From: Clostridium aquiflavi
Lineage (GTDB): Bacteria > Bacillota > Clostridia > Clostridiales > Clostridiaceae
Assembly (NCBI RefSeq): GCF_031344075.1
Contig: NZ_JAVJAN010000023.1
Location: 1 to 64,000, forward strand
Direction: 5' to 3'
Length of the DNA stretch: 64,000 nucleotides
The translations under genes and the position numbers were made by a program. The notes under the pieces were generated by a model. The model searched no databases. It was not told the DNA's origin and saw only the letters and a program-made list of their open reading frames with translations. Positions 36,138 to 44,972 of the stretch are shown here, in pieces (positions within the stretch are counted from its first letter, which is position 1; each line of letters starts with the position of its first letter).

Positions 36138-36954
36138 TACTTAACTTATCCTCCTCAAAAGGTAACTTTTTTATAAGATCAAATTTTTTACTATTAGTTA
36201 AAATATGTAATTTAACATTATACATGCTTAAAATGTCTTCTCCATAAAGTTCTGAGACATTTGTATATGTGATTTCACTTCCATCAATAAAATATACAGC
36301 ACCTTCACCTATTACTTCTATTTTTCCTTCTTGATTAACTATTATTGCTGTATTTTCATCTATTCCTATACCTAATACTTCTGGATTTTCTGCTATACCA
36401 GTTAATAATCTACCAATTCTTCCTCTTTGAGCAAAATGTTGGTCAATTATAACATCCTTTATAAGTCCTAGACCGGGAGCCATTTTTAAAGTACATTTCC
36501 TTGGAGATTGTTCATCTGATCCTTCAACTATCATTGTATCGCTCATAACTGATGCTCCAGCTGATGTTCCCACAATAAATATTCCTTTTTTAAAGGCTTC
36601 TTTTAAAGCTGAATATATAGGACTTCCTCCAATTAAGCTGGTTATCCTTAATTGATCTCCACCTGTAAAAAATATTAAAGATGAATTTTTAATAAGTTCT
36701 ACATTTTCCTCATTAAAAGAATCCATTCTTTCACTAATATCTAATACTCTTATATTTTTAACTTTTAATTCTCCAAAAGCTTTTTTATATTTAATCGCTG
36801 CTTCTTTAGGAAATTCTGTAGCAATGGTTGCAATTAATAAAACATCCTTATCTTTATCTATTGAAGCACATACTCTTTTTAAAATTTCTTTCTTCCCTTC
36901 TTTGTCTTCTCCTCCTCCAATTATTATCAGATTTCCATTTAAATTTTCATTCAA
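36109..36954 (-). CDS. cphB: Cyanophycinase
   Basis: CphB is a serine peptidase that releases beta-Asp-Arg dipeptides from cyanophycin. The 281 residues include the N-terminal LIIGGGEDKEGKKEIL, the nucleophile in GTSAGASVMSD and GIGIDENTAI. The start is TTG 36954, 8 bases after GAGG. Having synthesis and breakdown genes in one overlapping unit suggests a reserve that is turned over. Confidence 0.95.
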   Translation of the reverse strand: MNENLNGNLIIIGGGEDKEGKKEILKRVCASIDKDKDVLLIATIATEFPKEAAIKYKKAFGELKVKNIRVLDISERMDSFNEENVELIKNSSLIFFTGGDQLRITSLIGGSPIYSALKEAFKKGIFIVGTSAGASVMSDTMIVEGSDEQSPRKCTLKMAPGLGLIKDVIIDQHFAQRGRIGRLLTGIAENPEVLGIGIDENTAIIVNQEGKIEVIGEGAVYFIDGSEITYTNVSELYGEDILSMYNVKLHILTNSKKFDLIKKLPFEEDKLSNESSTGKDI

Positions 36955-37023
36955 ACTTTATCACCTCATATCATGTGCATTAGATATTGTTTCCATCAAA
37001 AAAATAATTATTCAAAAAAAAAG

Positions 37024-37060
37024 AAAAAGGCTCCATTATGCACAATAATGAAGCCTTTTT
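37024..37060 (-). terminator. Terminator after the sipL-like gene
   Basis: The stem AAAAAGGCTTCATTAT with ATAATGGAGCCTTTTT, read on the minus strand with one U-G pair, is followed by T-rich sequence. It lies 137 bases past the stop, with the palindromic tandem repeats in between. Confidence 0.8.
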
Positions 37061-37079
37061 CTATTATTTCAATCTACAT

Positions 37080-37129
37080 TTCAATATATTGTTTATATTT
37101 CAATATATTGTTTATATTTCAATATATTG
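37080..37129. repeat. 19-bp tandem repeat with palindromic core
   Basis: Two full copies and one partial copy of a 19-base unit each contain the perfect palindrome CAATATATTG. The centres are 19 bases apart, close to two helical turns. It lies between the sipL-like gene and its terminator, about 130 bases before cphB. Confidence 0.85.
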
Positions 37130-37196
37130 ATAAACATAAGTTTAATTTTATTTACTTCTATCTCATAAACTTTATATTATAATATGAATATTATTT

Positions 37197-38759
37197 TTAG
37201 AATATAGCTCTTCCAGGAATTATAAGTTTTTTACCACATTCGATATCATCTTGATCTTCTATATCATTTATTTTTATTAAATCGTCTACTGTAGTATTAT
37301 ACTTTTTAGCAAGATCCCATAAAGTATCATCTTCACCTACAACATATATAGTGACACTAGATTTTTTCTCTGGAACTTCCCCTTCTTGCTCTATAACATC
37401 ACATATAAATTGTTTTTTAACTTCATAGCATATCTTAGCATACAACATTGCAGAAGCCTTTATTGCTATTGTATTTGCTTCTATAGTTGCTTCTAAACTC
37501 TCAAGATTGCATTTTATTATTGCCTTCATTCCTTTTTTAGCACCTTGAATGTCTATTATTGAATTAAATGGTATATCTGCTTTTACATTAGCTAAATACT
37601 TATCTTGGTCACTTGTTTTATACAACACATCAACTTTTAGAACACCTTCTACAATAATCTTATCATTTTCAACTTGTTTGTCATATATTAACAATGTTCC
37701 ATTAGAACAGATTATTTGCTCTGGTATTAAATTATTCTCATTTAATGCTATATTATCCTTAATAATAATTTCTGAACTATTTGTCCCTTGTATAGCACCT
37801 AATTCATACTCTTCTTTTTTCAATTCTATTGGAAAATTAGGACAATATGCATCTTTTATTACATCAACATTTTCTTTTGAAAATACCTTTATATTTGCTT
37901 TCACTATAAATTCATTATTTATTATTCTTACTTCTCCTAAGTCGTCTTCTTCTAGCATCAAATCATTATTTTGAATATTATATGACACAGAATACATCAT
38001 ATCTGAATTAACGCCTTTTACTTCCTCTTCTTTTGATAAATAAACATCATCTTCAATAGATATTATTTCTTTAGATTCATCGCCTCTATAAAGAATGTTT
38101 AATTTACAATAGCAACTTAGATATACTTTATCTTCCAATATTTTTATTTCTTTTTTATGAAGTAATAATGAACATTTTAAGATTTTACTTATTTGAGGTT
38201 TGTCCATTCCCACTCTAATATTAGATTTTCCAACTAATTCAACTTCTTCATTTGCACTAATTCTATTAATTTTTTCAGTCTTTTTTAAAATTTCTATATC
38301 ATCTGTTCCTTCTATATCTTTAACAAATTCAAATTCACTACTCTTATACATCTCCCAATATATTTCAAAAACACCTTGGATAGATATTTTTCTTTCATTC
38401 ATTATAGTAGCTTCAATATGTTCCACTTTACATTCTAATTCACAAACGATTTTATGTTCTTCTTGGTTCAAATCAATATTGCTACTAAATTTTTCTGTAT
38501 AGCTAACAGAGTTTACAACCATCCCCTCTTCTCTAGCTAAATACAAAACTGTATATTCAACCATTCCTTCTAAAGCAATTTTATCACCAACAAATTCCTT
38601 ACTAACTATTACAGGTCTAGCTTCAACAGTTAATATTTCTTGAACATCTGGATGAGTATCTGGAATTAAATATTCTTCTTTTAAAACACAATCTGAATTA
38701 CTCTCTTTTATTAGTTGTTCAAAACCTATACTTTCTTTTATTGCATCTATTTGTGACAT
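37197..38759 (-). CDS. sipL: SipL-like spore coat morphogenesis protein (SPOCS and LysM)
   Basis: The 520-residue protein has SPOCS/DUF3794 repeats and a C-terminal LysM domain (about 470-520, VGEDDTLWDLAKKYN and DIECGKKLIIPG). This is the architecture of SipL of Clostridioides difficile, which binds SpoIVA and is needed to encase the forespore with coat. The match in length and domain order is good. The assignment to SipL itself is inference. There is no signal peptide, consistent with mother-cell cytoplasm. Confidence 0.8.
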   Translation of the reverse strand: MSQIDAIKESIGFEQLIKESNSDCVLKEEYLIPDTHPDVQEILTVEARPVIVSKEFVGDKIALEGMVEYTVLYLAREEGMVVNSVSYTEKFSSNIDLNQEEHKIVCELECKVEHIEATIMNERKISIQGVFEIYWEMYKSSEFEFVKDIEGTDDIEILKKTEKINRISANEEVELVGKSNIRVGMDKPQISKILKCSLLLHKKEIKILEDKVYLSCYCKLNILYRGDESKEIISIEDDVYLSKEEEVKGVNSDMMYSVSYNIQNNDLMLEEDDLGEVRIINNEFIVKANIKVFSKENVDVIKDAYCPNFPIELKKEEYELGAIQGTNSSEIIIKDNIALNENNLIPEQIICSNGTLLIYDKQVENDKIIVEGVLKVDVLYKTSDQDKYLANVKADIPFNSIIDIQGAKKGMKAIIKCNLESLEATIEANTIAIKASAMLYAKICYEVKKQFICDVIEQEGEVPEKKSSVTIYVVGEDDTLWDLAKKYNTTVDDLIKINDIEDQDDIECGKKLIIPGRAIF

Positions 38760-38923
38760 AACATATCCCTCCTATAGAATTTCTACTATTATTTATATAA
38801 TCATTACTACGATTTTATGAATAAATAATATACTTTTTTCTAAATTATATTTACCAATTAATTTCAGAATTTTTAAATTATTTGTCGTAAAAAATTTTTT
38901 TGTGATTTTTATCGATAAATATG

Positions 38924-38952
38924 TTGACATATATTATATTTTGTCGTATTAT
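38924..38952 (+). promoter_or_regulatory. Sigma-A promoter of the predicted small RNA
   Basis: A perfect TTGACA (38924-38929), a 17-base spacer and TATTAT (38947-38952). No protein-coding gene on the plus strand follows for 2.7 kb. Confidence 0.8.
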
Positions 38953-38956
38953 TGTA

Positions 38957-39046
38957 ATTGGTTATTGACCATATAACCTCTCATAAATTCTCAATACCCT
39001 TTTATACCATAGTTGAAAGATGGAAACCCACCATCTTTCTTTTTTT
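38957..39046 (+). ncRNA. Predicted free-standing small RNA, about 90 nt
   Basis: A transcript from the promoter at 38924-38952 would start near 38957-38960 and stop at a strong terminator. Its 5' end folds into GGTTAT/ATAACC (38960-38965 and 38973-38978). A pyrimidine-rich, probably single-stranded stretch follows (38977-39014, with CCTCTC, TTCTC and ACCCTTTT). The terminator stem GAAAGATGG/CCATCTTTC (39015-39023, 39031-39039) ends in eight T. The CU-rich middle resembles the target-binding part of sRNAs that block ribosome sites. I do not recognise a named family. There is no usable start codon with a ribosome site. Confidence 0.65.
39015..39046 (+). terminator. Terminator of the predicted small RNA
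   Basis: A nine-base perfect stem (GAAAGATGG / CCATCTTTC), loop AAACCCA, then a run of eight T. No coding gene on this strand ends here. Confidence 0.9.
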
Positions 39047-39135
39047 ATGCCTTTAAATAAATTTATTACCTTTTTTATATGAAAAATGCTTTTTCTATAA
39101 TGCATCACAGTTCAAAAATTCTGTAATTTTAAATG

Positions 39136-39162
39136 AAAAAAACTTCGATTAAATCGAAGTTT
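39136..39162 (-). terminator. Terminator of veg
   Basis: The stem AAACTTCGAT / ATCGAAGTTT with loop TTA overlaps the veg stop codon and runs into T-rich sequence on the minus strand. Confidence 0.85.
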
Positions 39163-39403
39163 ATATTGATTGCGGAAATACCAATTGTACAGTCTTTGTT
39201 AATACATCTGAGTAACTATATGTCACAGTCCTTGGGGTGTCAGTCTTTAGTTTTATTACAAATATGCTATCATATACGCTGTCAATTACTCCATCATTAA
39301 CTAGAATCTTTTTTCTTCCTCCATTAGCTCTTAAGGTTACTTTATCACCTACATGCTTTTCTATGTCTTTTTTTATTGAGGAAATTGTTTTTATTGTTTC
39401 CAT
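39161..39403 (-). CDS. veg: Veg protein
   Basis: Veg is a small conserved Firmicutes protein, highly transcribed in growing Bacillus and linked to biofilm regulation. The 80 residues match it well: an IKKDIEKHVGDKVTLRANGGRKK start, then a Sm-like run of strands to SYSDVLTKTVQLVF. It has two tandem consensus promoters, its own terminator and lies next to yabG, as in Bacillus. Confidence 0.93.
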   Translation of the reverse strand: METIKTISSIKKDIEKHVGDKVTLRANGGRKKILVNDGVIDSVYDSIFVIKLKTDTPRTVTYSYSDVLTKTVQLVFPQSI

Positions 39404-39428
39404 TTAAACACCCTCTTTCTAATTCAAA

Positions 39429-39457
39429 ATTATACACTGAAAAGAGGTTTTTGTCAA
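39429..39457 (-). promoter_or_regulatory. Veg promoter P1 (proximal)
   Basis: TTGACA (39452-39457) and TATAAT (39429-39434) are both perfect, with a 17-base spacer. The start would lie about 20 bases before the veg ATG. Confidence 0.92.
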
Positions 39458-39468
39458 GTAAAATTTAT

Positions 39469-39498
39469 ATTTTATCATTTATCTATAGGTTTTGTCAA
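39469..39498 (-). promoter_or_regulatory. Veg promoter P2 (distal)
   Basis: TTGACA (39493-39498), an 18-base spacer and TAAAAT (39469-39474), just upstream of P1. Tandem promoters fit the very strong expression known for veg. Confidence 0.65.
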
Positions 39499-39591
39499 TG
39501 TAAATATATTGAATTCTACATTTAAATTTTCTCTTCTTGGTCTTATTATTCAGGTTTAGGTCTTATTTTATTCATTTTTTATAAATTATTT

Positions 39592-40455
39592 CTAAACAAA
39601 TGGTGATTTAGGATAACCTTCTCTATATTTACCTCTTGTTTGTAGTCCTCCTATCCCCTTTATACCTGTTATTGTATTCTCTATAACATCTTTAATAGAA
39701 ACTATTTCATCTATTCTTGTATAGGCTATTTTTTCACAAACAAAAACCGGATCTAAGCAATGAATTAAAACTCTACTTGGAGATGATGCAAAATTAGCTC
39801 CTGCATCAAGCATACATTCATAACAGCTCTGACATGCCCCTGCAAATATAACCAATTCATCATAACTAGAATTGTAGTCTCTTAATGCCTTAATAGATTC
39901 TAAGTAATATTTAGAATTTCTATAATTATTTAAATCTAAATAATTTCTAGAATTTTTTAACACTCCATCATGACCTGTTAAAACTACTATATCTGGTTTT
40001 ATCTCCCTTACTAAGTCAACTATAATACTAGGTTGCTTACTCTCAGGAATGCATCTTCCAATTGCATCTAATGATAATTGCTTATATACTTTTAAACACG
40101 TCTCCATATAATCACTATCACCATCTACATGAAGTATTTTTCCTGGTCTACCAAACATCAATTCATTATCAGGCTTTATCTTTGGTGCTTTATTTGCTTT
40201 TTCCCTAAAATCAGTTCTTACAGATAATGCTTTTTTTATTGCATCATTTACTCTTGTATTTAAAATTTTATCTTGTGAAGCCATGAATTTATCATTAACT
40301 TCTTCTAAGTCTTCTTCTGAAGAGTCAGCTATAATTCTTATACTTATTCCCTTTAAAATAAATACATTTTTCCCATTTTCATCTCTAATATCTATTATTT
40401 TAAATGTAACATCTTTATCATAAGACTTTCTTACCACAATATCTCCTATATCCAT
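39592..40455 (-). CDS. yabG: Sporulation cysteine protease YabG
   Basis: YabG processes coat and cortex-related proteins late in sporulation. The 287 residues include the family start MDIGDIVVRKSY, VVLTGHDG with the probable catalytic His and GACQSCYE with the probable catalytic Cys. The chromosome neighbour veg is conserved in Bacillus and Clostridium. It is probably a mother-cell gene. TAGGAG precedes the ATG. Confidence 0.93.
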   Translation of the reverse strand: MDIGDIVVRKSYDKDVTFKIIDIRDENGKNVFILKGISIRIIADSSEEDLEEVNDKFMASQDKILNTRVNDAIKKALSVRTDFREKANKAPKIKPDNELMFGRPGKILHVDGDSDYMETCLKVYKQLSLDAIGRCIPESKQPSIIVDLVREIKPDIVVLTGHDGVLKNSRNYLDLNNYRNSKYYLESIKALRDYNSSYDELVIFAGACQSCYECMLDAGANFASSPSRVLIHCLDPVFVCEKIAYTRIDEIVSIKDVIENTITGIKGIGGLQTRGKYREGYPKSPFV

Positions 40456-40572
40456 TTTTTCTCCTAAATATATTAGTATAATTTATATTATGATGGTAAA
40501 ATTAAAAGTTTCTTATGTGGTAAAATTAAAGAAAGTACCTACTCACGCTTCAATAGGCAATTGACAATAAAA

Positions 40573-40613
40573 TAAGTCCTATTAATATAAGAACAACTTA
40601 TACTAATAGGACT
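40573..40613 (-). terminator. Terminator of the first cotS-like gene
   Basis: A long stem of about 17 bases (AAGTCCTATTA...TAATAGGACTT, with one imperfect pair) lies 18 bases past the stop and is T-rich beyond. Confidence 0.75.
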
Positions 40614-40630
40614 TTTTCCTATCACATTCA

Positions 40631-41632
40631 TTACTCAATAGTATACTCTTTTTTAAATTCATTTAAGAATGATAAGAATTTATCTTTTTCTTCTATTATT
40701 GAACTTAGCTTATTAGTAAATGTATTTTGCCCCCAATTAACTTCATTGTAATAATACCTATTTGCCAATCTCCAATATCTTTGTGGAAATTGTAAGTATG
40801 CATATAAGACTTTATATTCATCATCTCTAAGTTTAGACACTGAATTATATGATTCAATAATAGCTTTAGCAAAATCAATATTCCAATCTACTCTTTTTAA
40901 AACTTTTATCATAAAATTACTTATATCAAAAGTTCTAACTTCTCTCTTGCAATAGTCAAAATCTATTATATGTGACTTTTCATTACTATCTATAATTATA
41001 TTATGATAAGTAAAATCATGATGACAGAATGTCTTTTCTTGTTCTGCAACCATACACAATTCATAGTAATTTGATTCCTTTAATGTTTGCAAGGCTTGTT
41101 TGCCTAATTCCCTGTAGAATTCTACTGATTTTAGATATATCATATCAAAATCATTTTTTATATTTCTTTTTCTTATAATATCTTTCATTTTGTCTAAAGA
41201 TTTTGTTCTCTTTTCCATTAAATGAGGCCATCTTCCTAAATCACTCTTTAATTTTGAATTTTCTGGTGGATCATATCCCTTAGATGCTTCATGCATATAT
41301 GCAAGAGTTTGCGCTGCTATTTTCACCTCATCAATATTTCTAAAATCGCACTCTCTGCCTTCTAACCATTCAGATAAAGTATATAAATCCTCATTTACTA
41401 GTGCATATGGTTCATCATTAACATTTAAATAATATCTATCTAAATAACCAAAACCATTCTTTATTAAATGTTCTTTTGCACCATATACAAATAATAATTT
41501 TTGAGGCCCATAATTTATCCTCTTTAAACATCGTTCTCCCTTGTTAGTCTTAAGATAGTAAACACCCTTATTAGCCTTAATTGTTTCTATCTTAATATCG
41601 AACTGTCTTTCTATTTCAAATTCCCTCATCAT
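40631..41632 (-). CDS. CotS family spore coat protein (module 1)
   Basis: The 333-residue protein has an aminoglycoside-phosphotransferase-like kinase fold. Catalytic loop CHHDFTYHNII and metal-binding IIDFDY are both present, so it may be an active kinase. CotS of Bacillus is a coat protein. GGAGG is followed by two adjacent ATGs (41632, 41629); a GTG three codons earlier lies inside the ribosome site. It is divergent from a GT4 glycosyltransferase, 109 bases away. Confidence 0.85.
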   Translation of the reverse strand: MMREFEIERQFDIKIETIKANKGVYYLKTNKGERCLKRINYGPQKLLFVYGAKEHLIKNGFGYLDRYYLNVNDEPYALVNEDLYTLSEWLEGRECDFRNIDEVKIAAQTLAYMHEASKGYDPPENSKLKSDLGRWPHLMEKRTKSLDKMKDIIRKRNIKNDFDMIYLKSVEFYRELGKQALQTLKESNYYELCMVAEQEKTFCHHDFTYHNIIIDSNEKSHIIDFDYCKREVRTFDISNFMIKVLKRVDWNIDFAKAIIESYNSVSKLRDDEYKVLYAYLQFPQRYWRLANRYYYNEVNWGQNTFTNKLSSIIEEKDKFLSFLNEFKKEYTIE

Positions 41633-41741
41633 AGTGCTCACCTCCTTTATAATTTATATGTGCATATTACTTCTTTTATTAACATTTTTTATATTCTTTT
41701 AATATAATAAATTAATATAAATTCTTTGAAAGGATTAAATA

Positions 41742-42884
41742 ATGCGAATAGGAATAGATGGCAGAGCTGCGAAATGGTATAGAGGCACTGGTATTGGCAC
41801 ATATACTCATGAATTAATTAGAAGCTTAAATACTATCGATAACACTAATGATTATTTAATATTTATGCCAAAGTGTGATTCTCTAAATAATCTAAACGCT
41901 AACTTTTCAATACAAAATGTAGAATCAAGCGATGATTATGATAACTTCTGGGATGAAATTAAAGTTCCTAATATTTTAAATAACTCAGATATGGAAATTT
42001 ATCATGTACCTCAAAATGGAATTGGAATTTCTAAAAATATTAATTGTAAAAAAGTAATTACATTACATGATATTATTCCACTTAGAATGCCAGAAACAGT
42101 TAGTGATAGATATCTTAGAATTTTTAATGATGAATTACCTAGTATATTAGAAAATTGCCAAGGTATAATTACGGTCTCTGAGTTTTCTAAAAACGATATA
42201 GCTAACGAATTTAATTTTCCAAAAGAAAATATATATGTTACTCCTCTTGCAGCGGAAGAAATTTATAGACCATTAAGTAAATGTCAATGCAAAAAAATAA
42301 TTAGTGAAAAATACAATATAGATGATAATTTTATTCTTTATGTAGGTGGATTTAGTCCACGAAAAAACATATTAGGATTAATTGATGCATACTCTAAACT
42401 TCCTTATAGCACAATGGAAAAAACTAAGCTTGTTATTGTAGGAAAGAAAGGTCAATCATATTTTAGATATAAAGAACGTGCTGAAAAATTAGGAGTATCA
42501 TCTAATGTAATATTCACTGGTTTTATTCCTCTTGAAGATATGCCTGTATTTTACAATGCAACTGAAGTTTTAGTTTATCCATCATTTTATGAAGGATTTG
42601 GACTTCCTCCGTTAGAGTGTATGGCTTGTGGTACACCTGTTATAGTATCTAATGTTACATCTCTTCCAGAGGTATGTTATGAGTCTGCTCTATTAATAGA
42701 TCCTCATAATATAGATGAATTGTCTTATGACATCCAAAGAGTGCTAGAAAACAGTGTTTTAAAATTAACTATGGTTAATAAAAGTTTAAAGAGAAGTTCT
42801 AAATTCTCATGGAATAAAACTGCTTATGAAACTATAAATGCTTATAAATCAATATTATTTGAAAATAAAATTTCACGAAAGTAA
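41742..42884 (+). CDS. GT4 glycosyltransferase, CotSA-like (module 1)
   Basis: The 380-residue glycosyltransferase of GT-B fold begins IGIDGRAAKWYRGTGIGTYTHEL, and the donor-site motif EGFGLPPLECMACGTPV is near residue 285. CotSA, next to cotS in Bacillus subtilis, is a glycosyltransferase-like coat protein, so a role in coat glycan is likely. It is a clear paralogue of the gene at 46136. There is a possible RBS GAAAGG before the ATG. Confidence 0.88.
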   Translation: MRIGIDGRAAKWYRGTGIGTYTHELIRSLNTIDNTNDYLIFMPKCDSLNNLNANFSIQNVESSDDYDNFWDEIKVPNILNNSDMEIYHVPQNGIGISKNINCKKVITLHDIIPLRMPETVSDRYLRIFNDELPSILENCQGIITVSEFSKNDIANEFNFPKENIYVTPLAAEEIYRPLSKCQCKKIISEKYNIDDNFILYVGGFSPRKNILGLIDAYSKLPYSTMEKTKLVIVGKKGQSYFRYKERAEKLGVSSNVIFTGFIPLEDMPVFYNATEVLVYPSFYEGFGLPPLECMACGTPVIVSNVTSLPEVCYESALLIDPHNIDELSYDIQRVLENSVLKLTMVNKSLKRSSKFSWNKTAYETINAYKSILFENKISRK

Positions 42885-43010
42885 ATTGGCATGTCTAATA
42901 AAGGTTGATATTGTAATTAAGTTTATGTAATATTCATTTCTTAACTTTGAATTTATATTACATAAAAACTTTCTTACAATATCAATAATATTTTTAAACA
43001 TATGCACTTA

Positions 43011-43046
43011 AAAAGCTGTCTCAAGTAATTTTGAGGCAGCTTTTAG
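43011..43046 (+). terminator. Terminator of the module 1 glycosyltransferase
   Basis: The stem AAAAGCTGTCTCAA with TTGAGGCAGCTTTT pairs fully (one U-G) only in plus-strand RNA and is followed by TTTTAGTTGTTTTT. It lies 126 bases past the gene. Confidence 0.75.
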
Positions 43047-43056
43047 TTGTTTTTAT

Positions 43057-43108
43057 TTTAATTGCTCCGTCCACTATGATTGTACATATATCAACATTCT
43101 GATAAAAC
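43057..43108 (+). repeat. Dispersed repeat, copy B
   Basis: About 50 bases resembling copies at 53829-53878, 53885-53930 and 62033-62085. The shared core reads ATTGCTCCGTCCACTATG and then CATATATCAACA here. It runs into the last codons and stop of the CotS-like gene that ends at 43091. Confidence 0.7.
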
Positions 43109-44134
43109 ATAACTTTTATATTCTTCTATAAAATCTTTTCTAAATTGCTCATTATTTAATTTTGAATTAAATCTATTTAAATAAACTTCATAATCCCATT
43201 TCTTTCTCTTGTAATAATAATCTCTTGATATATTATAAAAATCTCTAGGAAAATATAATAGTATATATAATATTTCCTTTTCTTCTTCCATCAAAGGTAA
43301 AACTTCTTCATAAGAATTTATTGCTAATAACATCTTATCAATATCAAATGCAGAATTTTTTATAGATTTTAATATAAAATCTGCTATATCCATTATTCTT
43401 AAATCTATAGTTAAAAAATCAAAGTCTATTATACTTACATCCTCTTTTTTTATTAAGAAGTTATGATATGCCAAATCATTATGACATAATGATATGGTTT
43501 GTCCATTTTTTCTCAAATCAGTATAATTGCTTTTTGAAAGCAATTCTTTAACAACTATAATATCTTGCAAATATTTATCAACATTATTAATAAATAAATT
43601 ATCAAATTCGTTCTTATATTTATATTTACTTACTAGTTCTTTTAAAAAGCTAAGTTCATCATATGCCTTCTCAAATTTCCACTCCAATGATTCATCTAAA
43701 AAATCTTCATTTAACTTTTTTATTAATTCTTCTCTAATACCACTAGAAGCCTTATGCATTAATGCAATATTCTTAGCACATAATTTTATCTCTAAAGGGT
43801 TTGTAAAACATGCTTCTCTTCCGTCTAATAAGTCCATTACAACATAAGTTTTATCTTTCCACTTCTTATATATTGAACCATTTTCAAACTCACTATAAGT
43901 TATTATATTATTATACTTATCTTTTATATAATTTAACGATTCATTAATTAAAGTTAATTTTTTTTCATTACAGTCTACTTTTTTTAAAATTTTATTACCA
44001 TTATCGGTGTATATTATAAATACATTTCTTACTGGACTTATATCGTTTATGTTAATTCCTAATTCATTAAAAAATTCAAAACTCAAATCGTAATCACATA
44101 GAGAATTCCTCTCAGCATATCTAATCCTATTCAT
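43091..44134 (-). CDS. CotS family protein (module 2, third gene)
   Basis: The 347-residue protein of the same kinase-like fold has the catalytic loop CHNDLAYHNFL and IIDFDFL, both intact. GGGAGG precedes the ATG. It follows the degenerate relative at 44228. Its last codons coincide with a dispersed repeat, so the C terminus may have been remodelled by it. Confidence 0.82.
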   Translation of the reverse strand: MNRIRYAERNSLCDYDLSFEFFNELGININDISPVRNVFIIYTDNGNKILKKVDCNEKKLTLINESLNYIKDKYNNIITYSEFENGSIYKKWKDKTYVVMDLLDGREACFTNPLEIKLCAKNIALMHKASSGIREELIKKLNEDFLDESLEWKFEKAYDELSFLKELVSKYKYKNEFDNLFINNVDKYLQDIIVVKELLSKSNYTDLRKNGQTISLCHNDLAYHNFLIKKEDVSIIDFDFLTIDLRIMDIADFILKSIKNSAFDIDKMLLAINSYEEVLPLMEEEKEILYILLYFPRDFYNISRDYYYKRKKWDYEVYLNRFNSKLNNEQFRKDFIEEYKSYVLSEC

Positions 44135-44227
44135 TTACATCCTCCCTACAAATAAAGAAACAACTCCATTATTGTATCTTCTAGCATTCTTGCTTAGTAA
44201 AAATAAAAATATTGTATATATTCACTA

Positions 44228-44971
44228 TCAGATAAATATTTTACTTTCATAATCTATACTATTTTTAAATTGTTTTGAAAATTCTTCATATGTTTTTAAT
44301 TTTTTATTGACTCTATACTTTTCCCATATTTTTAAAGTATCTCTTGGAAAACTACACAATGCTCTCAAATAATTTATACTGTAATTAGATAAATGTGATT
44401 CATATACAAAAACTTTTATCAATTTTTCTTCATCTATACAATTATTTTTTCTTTTAATTCTTTTTATATATTTATATAAATCTTCTTCTACTAAGTTATA
44501 TGACATATACTTCAGACTTCCTATTTGAATATTTCCATTAAATCTTAAATTTCCTTGATCACTCCTTCCAATACATAATTCTTCTCTATTCATGCTTCTT
44601 TCTATAATTCCAAAATAATTATGAGAGTATATATAATTTATTACATCATTTGCTTGGTTTAATAATCTTCTACCATCTGAAATAATTAATTTTTCAAAAT
44701 CATTCTCTATTCCTCTATTCATTATATTCTCATAATCTCTTTGTAATCTTCTTATTTGAACCTTATAACTCTCAATTTCTTTTCCTATAGTACTCTTAAT
44801 TCTAATCAAAGATTCATTATTATATCCTAATAAAATTTTTTGGAGATTAACCATTGTTTTTACTTGATCTATAGCTTTTTTATTGGTTATATTTTTATCA
44901 TATTCAAAATACTTCCCCGCAACATCTATTCCCTTACTATTTAAATATTGCATTATATCTAATTCTTCTAT
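44228..44971 (-). CDS. Degenerate CotS-like protein, N lobe missing
   Basis: The last two-thirds resemble CotS, especially SINYLRALCSFPRDTLKIWEKYR, and the alignment of CIGRSDQGNLRFNG with the CHHDYANHNI loop shows the catalytic His and Asp are lost. It is therefore a pseudokinase-like remnant. It begins right after the upstream cotS stop at 44973. The only ordinary start is ATG 44953, about 26 bases from the upstream GGAGGAG. An ATA at 44971 lies 8 bases from it, so coupled re-initiation at ATA is possible. Confidence 0.55.
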   Translation of the reverse strand: MEELDIMQYLNSKGIDVAGKYFEYDKNITNKKAIDQVKTMVNLQKILLGYNNESLIRIKSTIGKEIESYKVQIRRLQRDYENIMNRGIENDFEKLIISDGRRLLNQANDVINYIYSHNYFGIIERSMNREELCIGRSDQGNLRFNGNIQIGSLKYMSYNLVEEDLYKYIKRIKRKNNCIDEEKLIKVFVYESHLSNYSINYLRALCSFPRDTLKIWEKYRVNKKLKTYEEFSKQFKNSIDYESKIFI

Positions 44972-44972
44972 T

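Larger units (their letters stand above)
38760..39160. other. 400 bp gap between sipL and veg containing a predicted small RNA gene
   Basis: No protein gene fits. The middle holds a complete promoter-to-terminator unit on the plus strand (38924-39046), opposite to both neighbours. The left 160 bases before sipL presumably hold its mother-cell promoter, which I could not assign. The veg terminator closes the right end. Confidence 0.6.

Noticed and set aside
37080..37129. CRISPR-like repeat spacing
   Set aside because: The units are directly tandem with no spacers, AT-rich and not near any cas gene.
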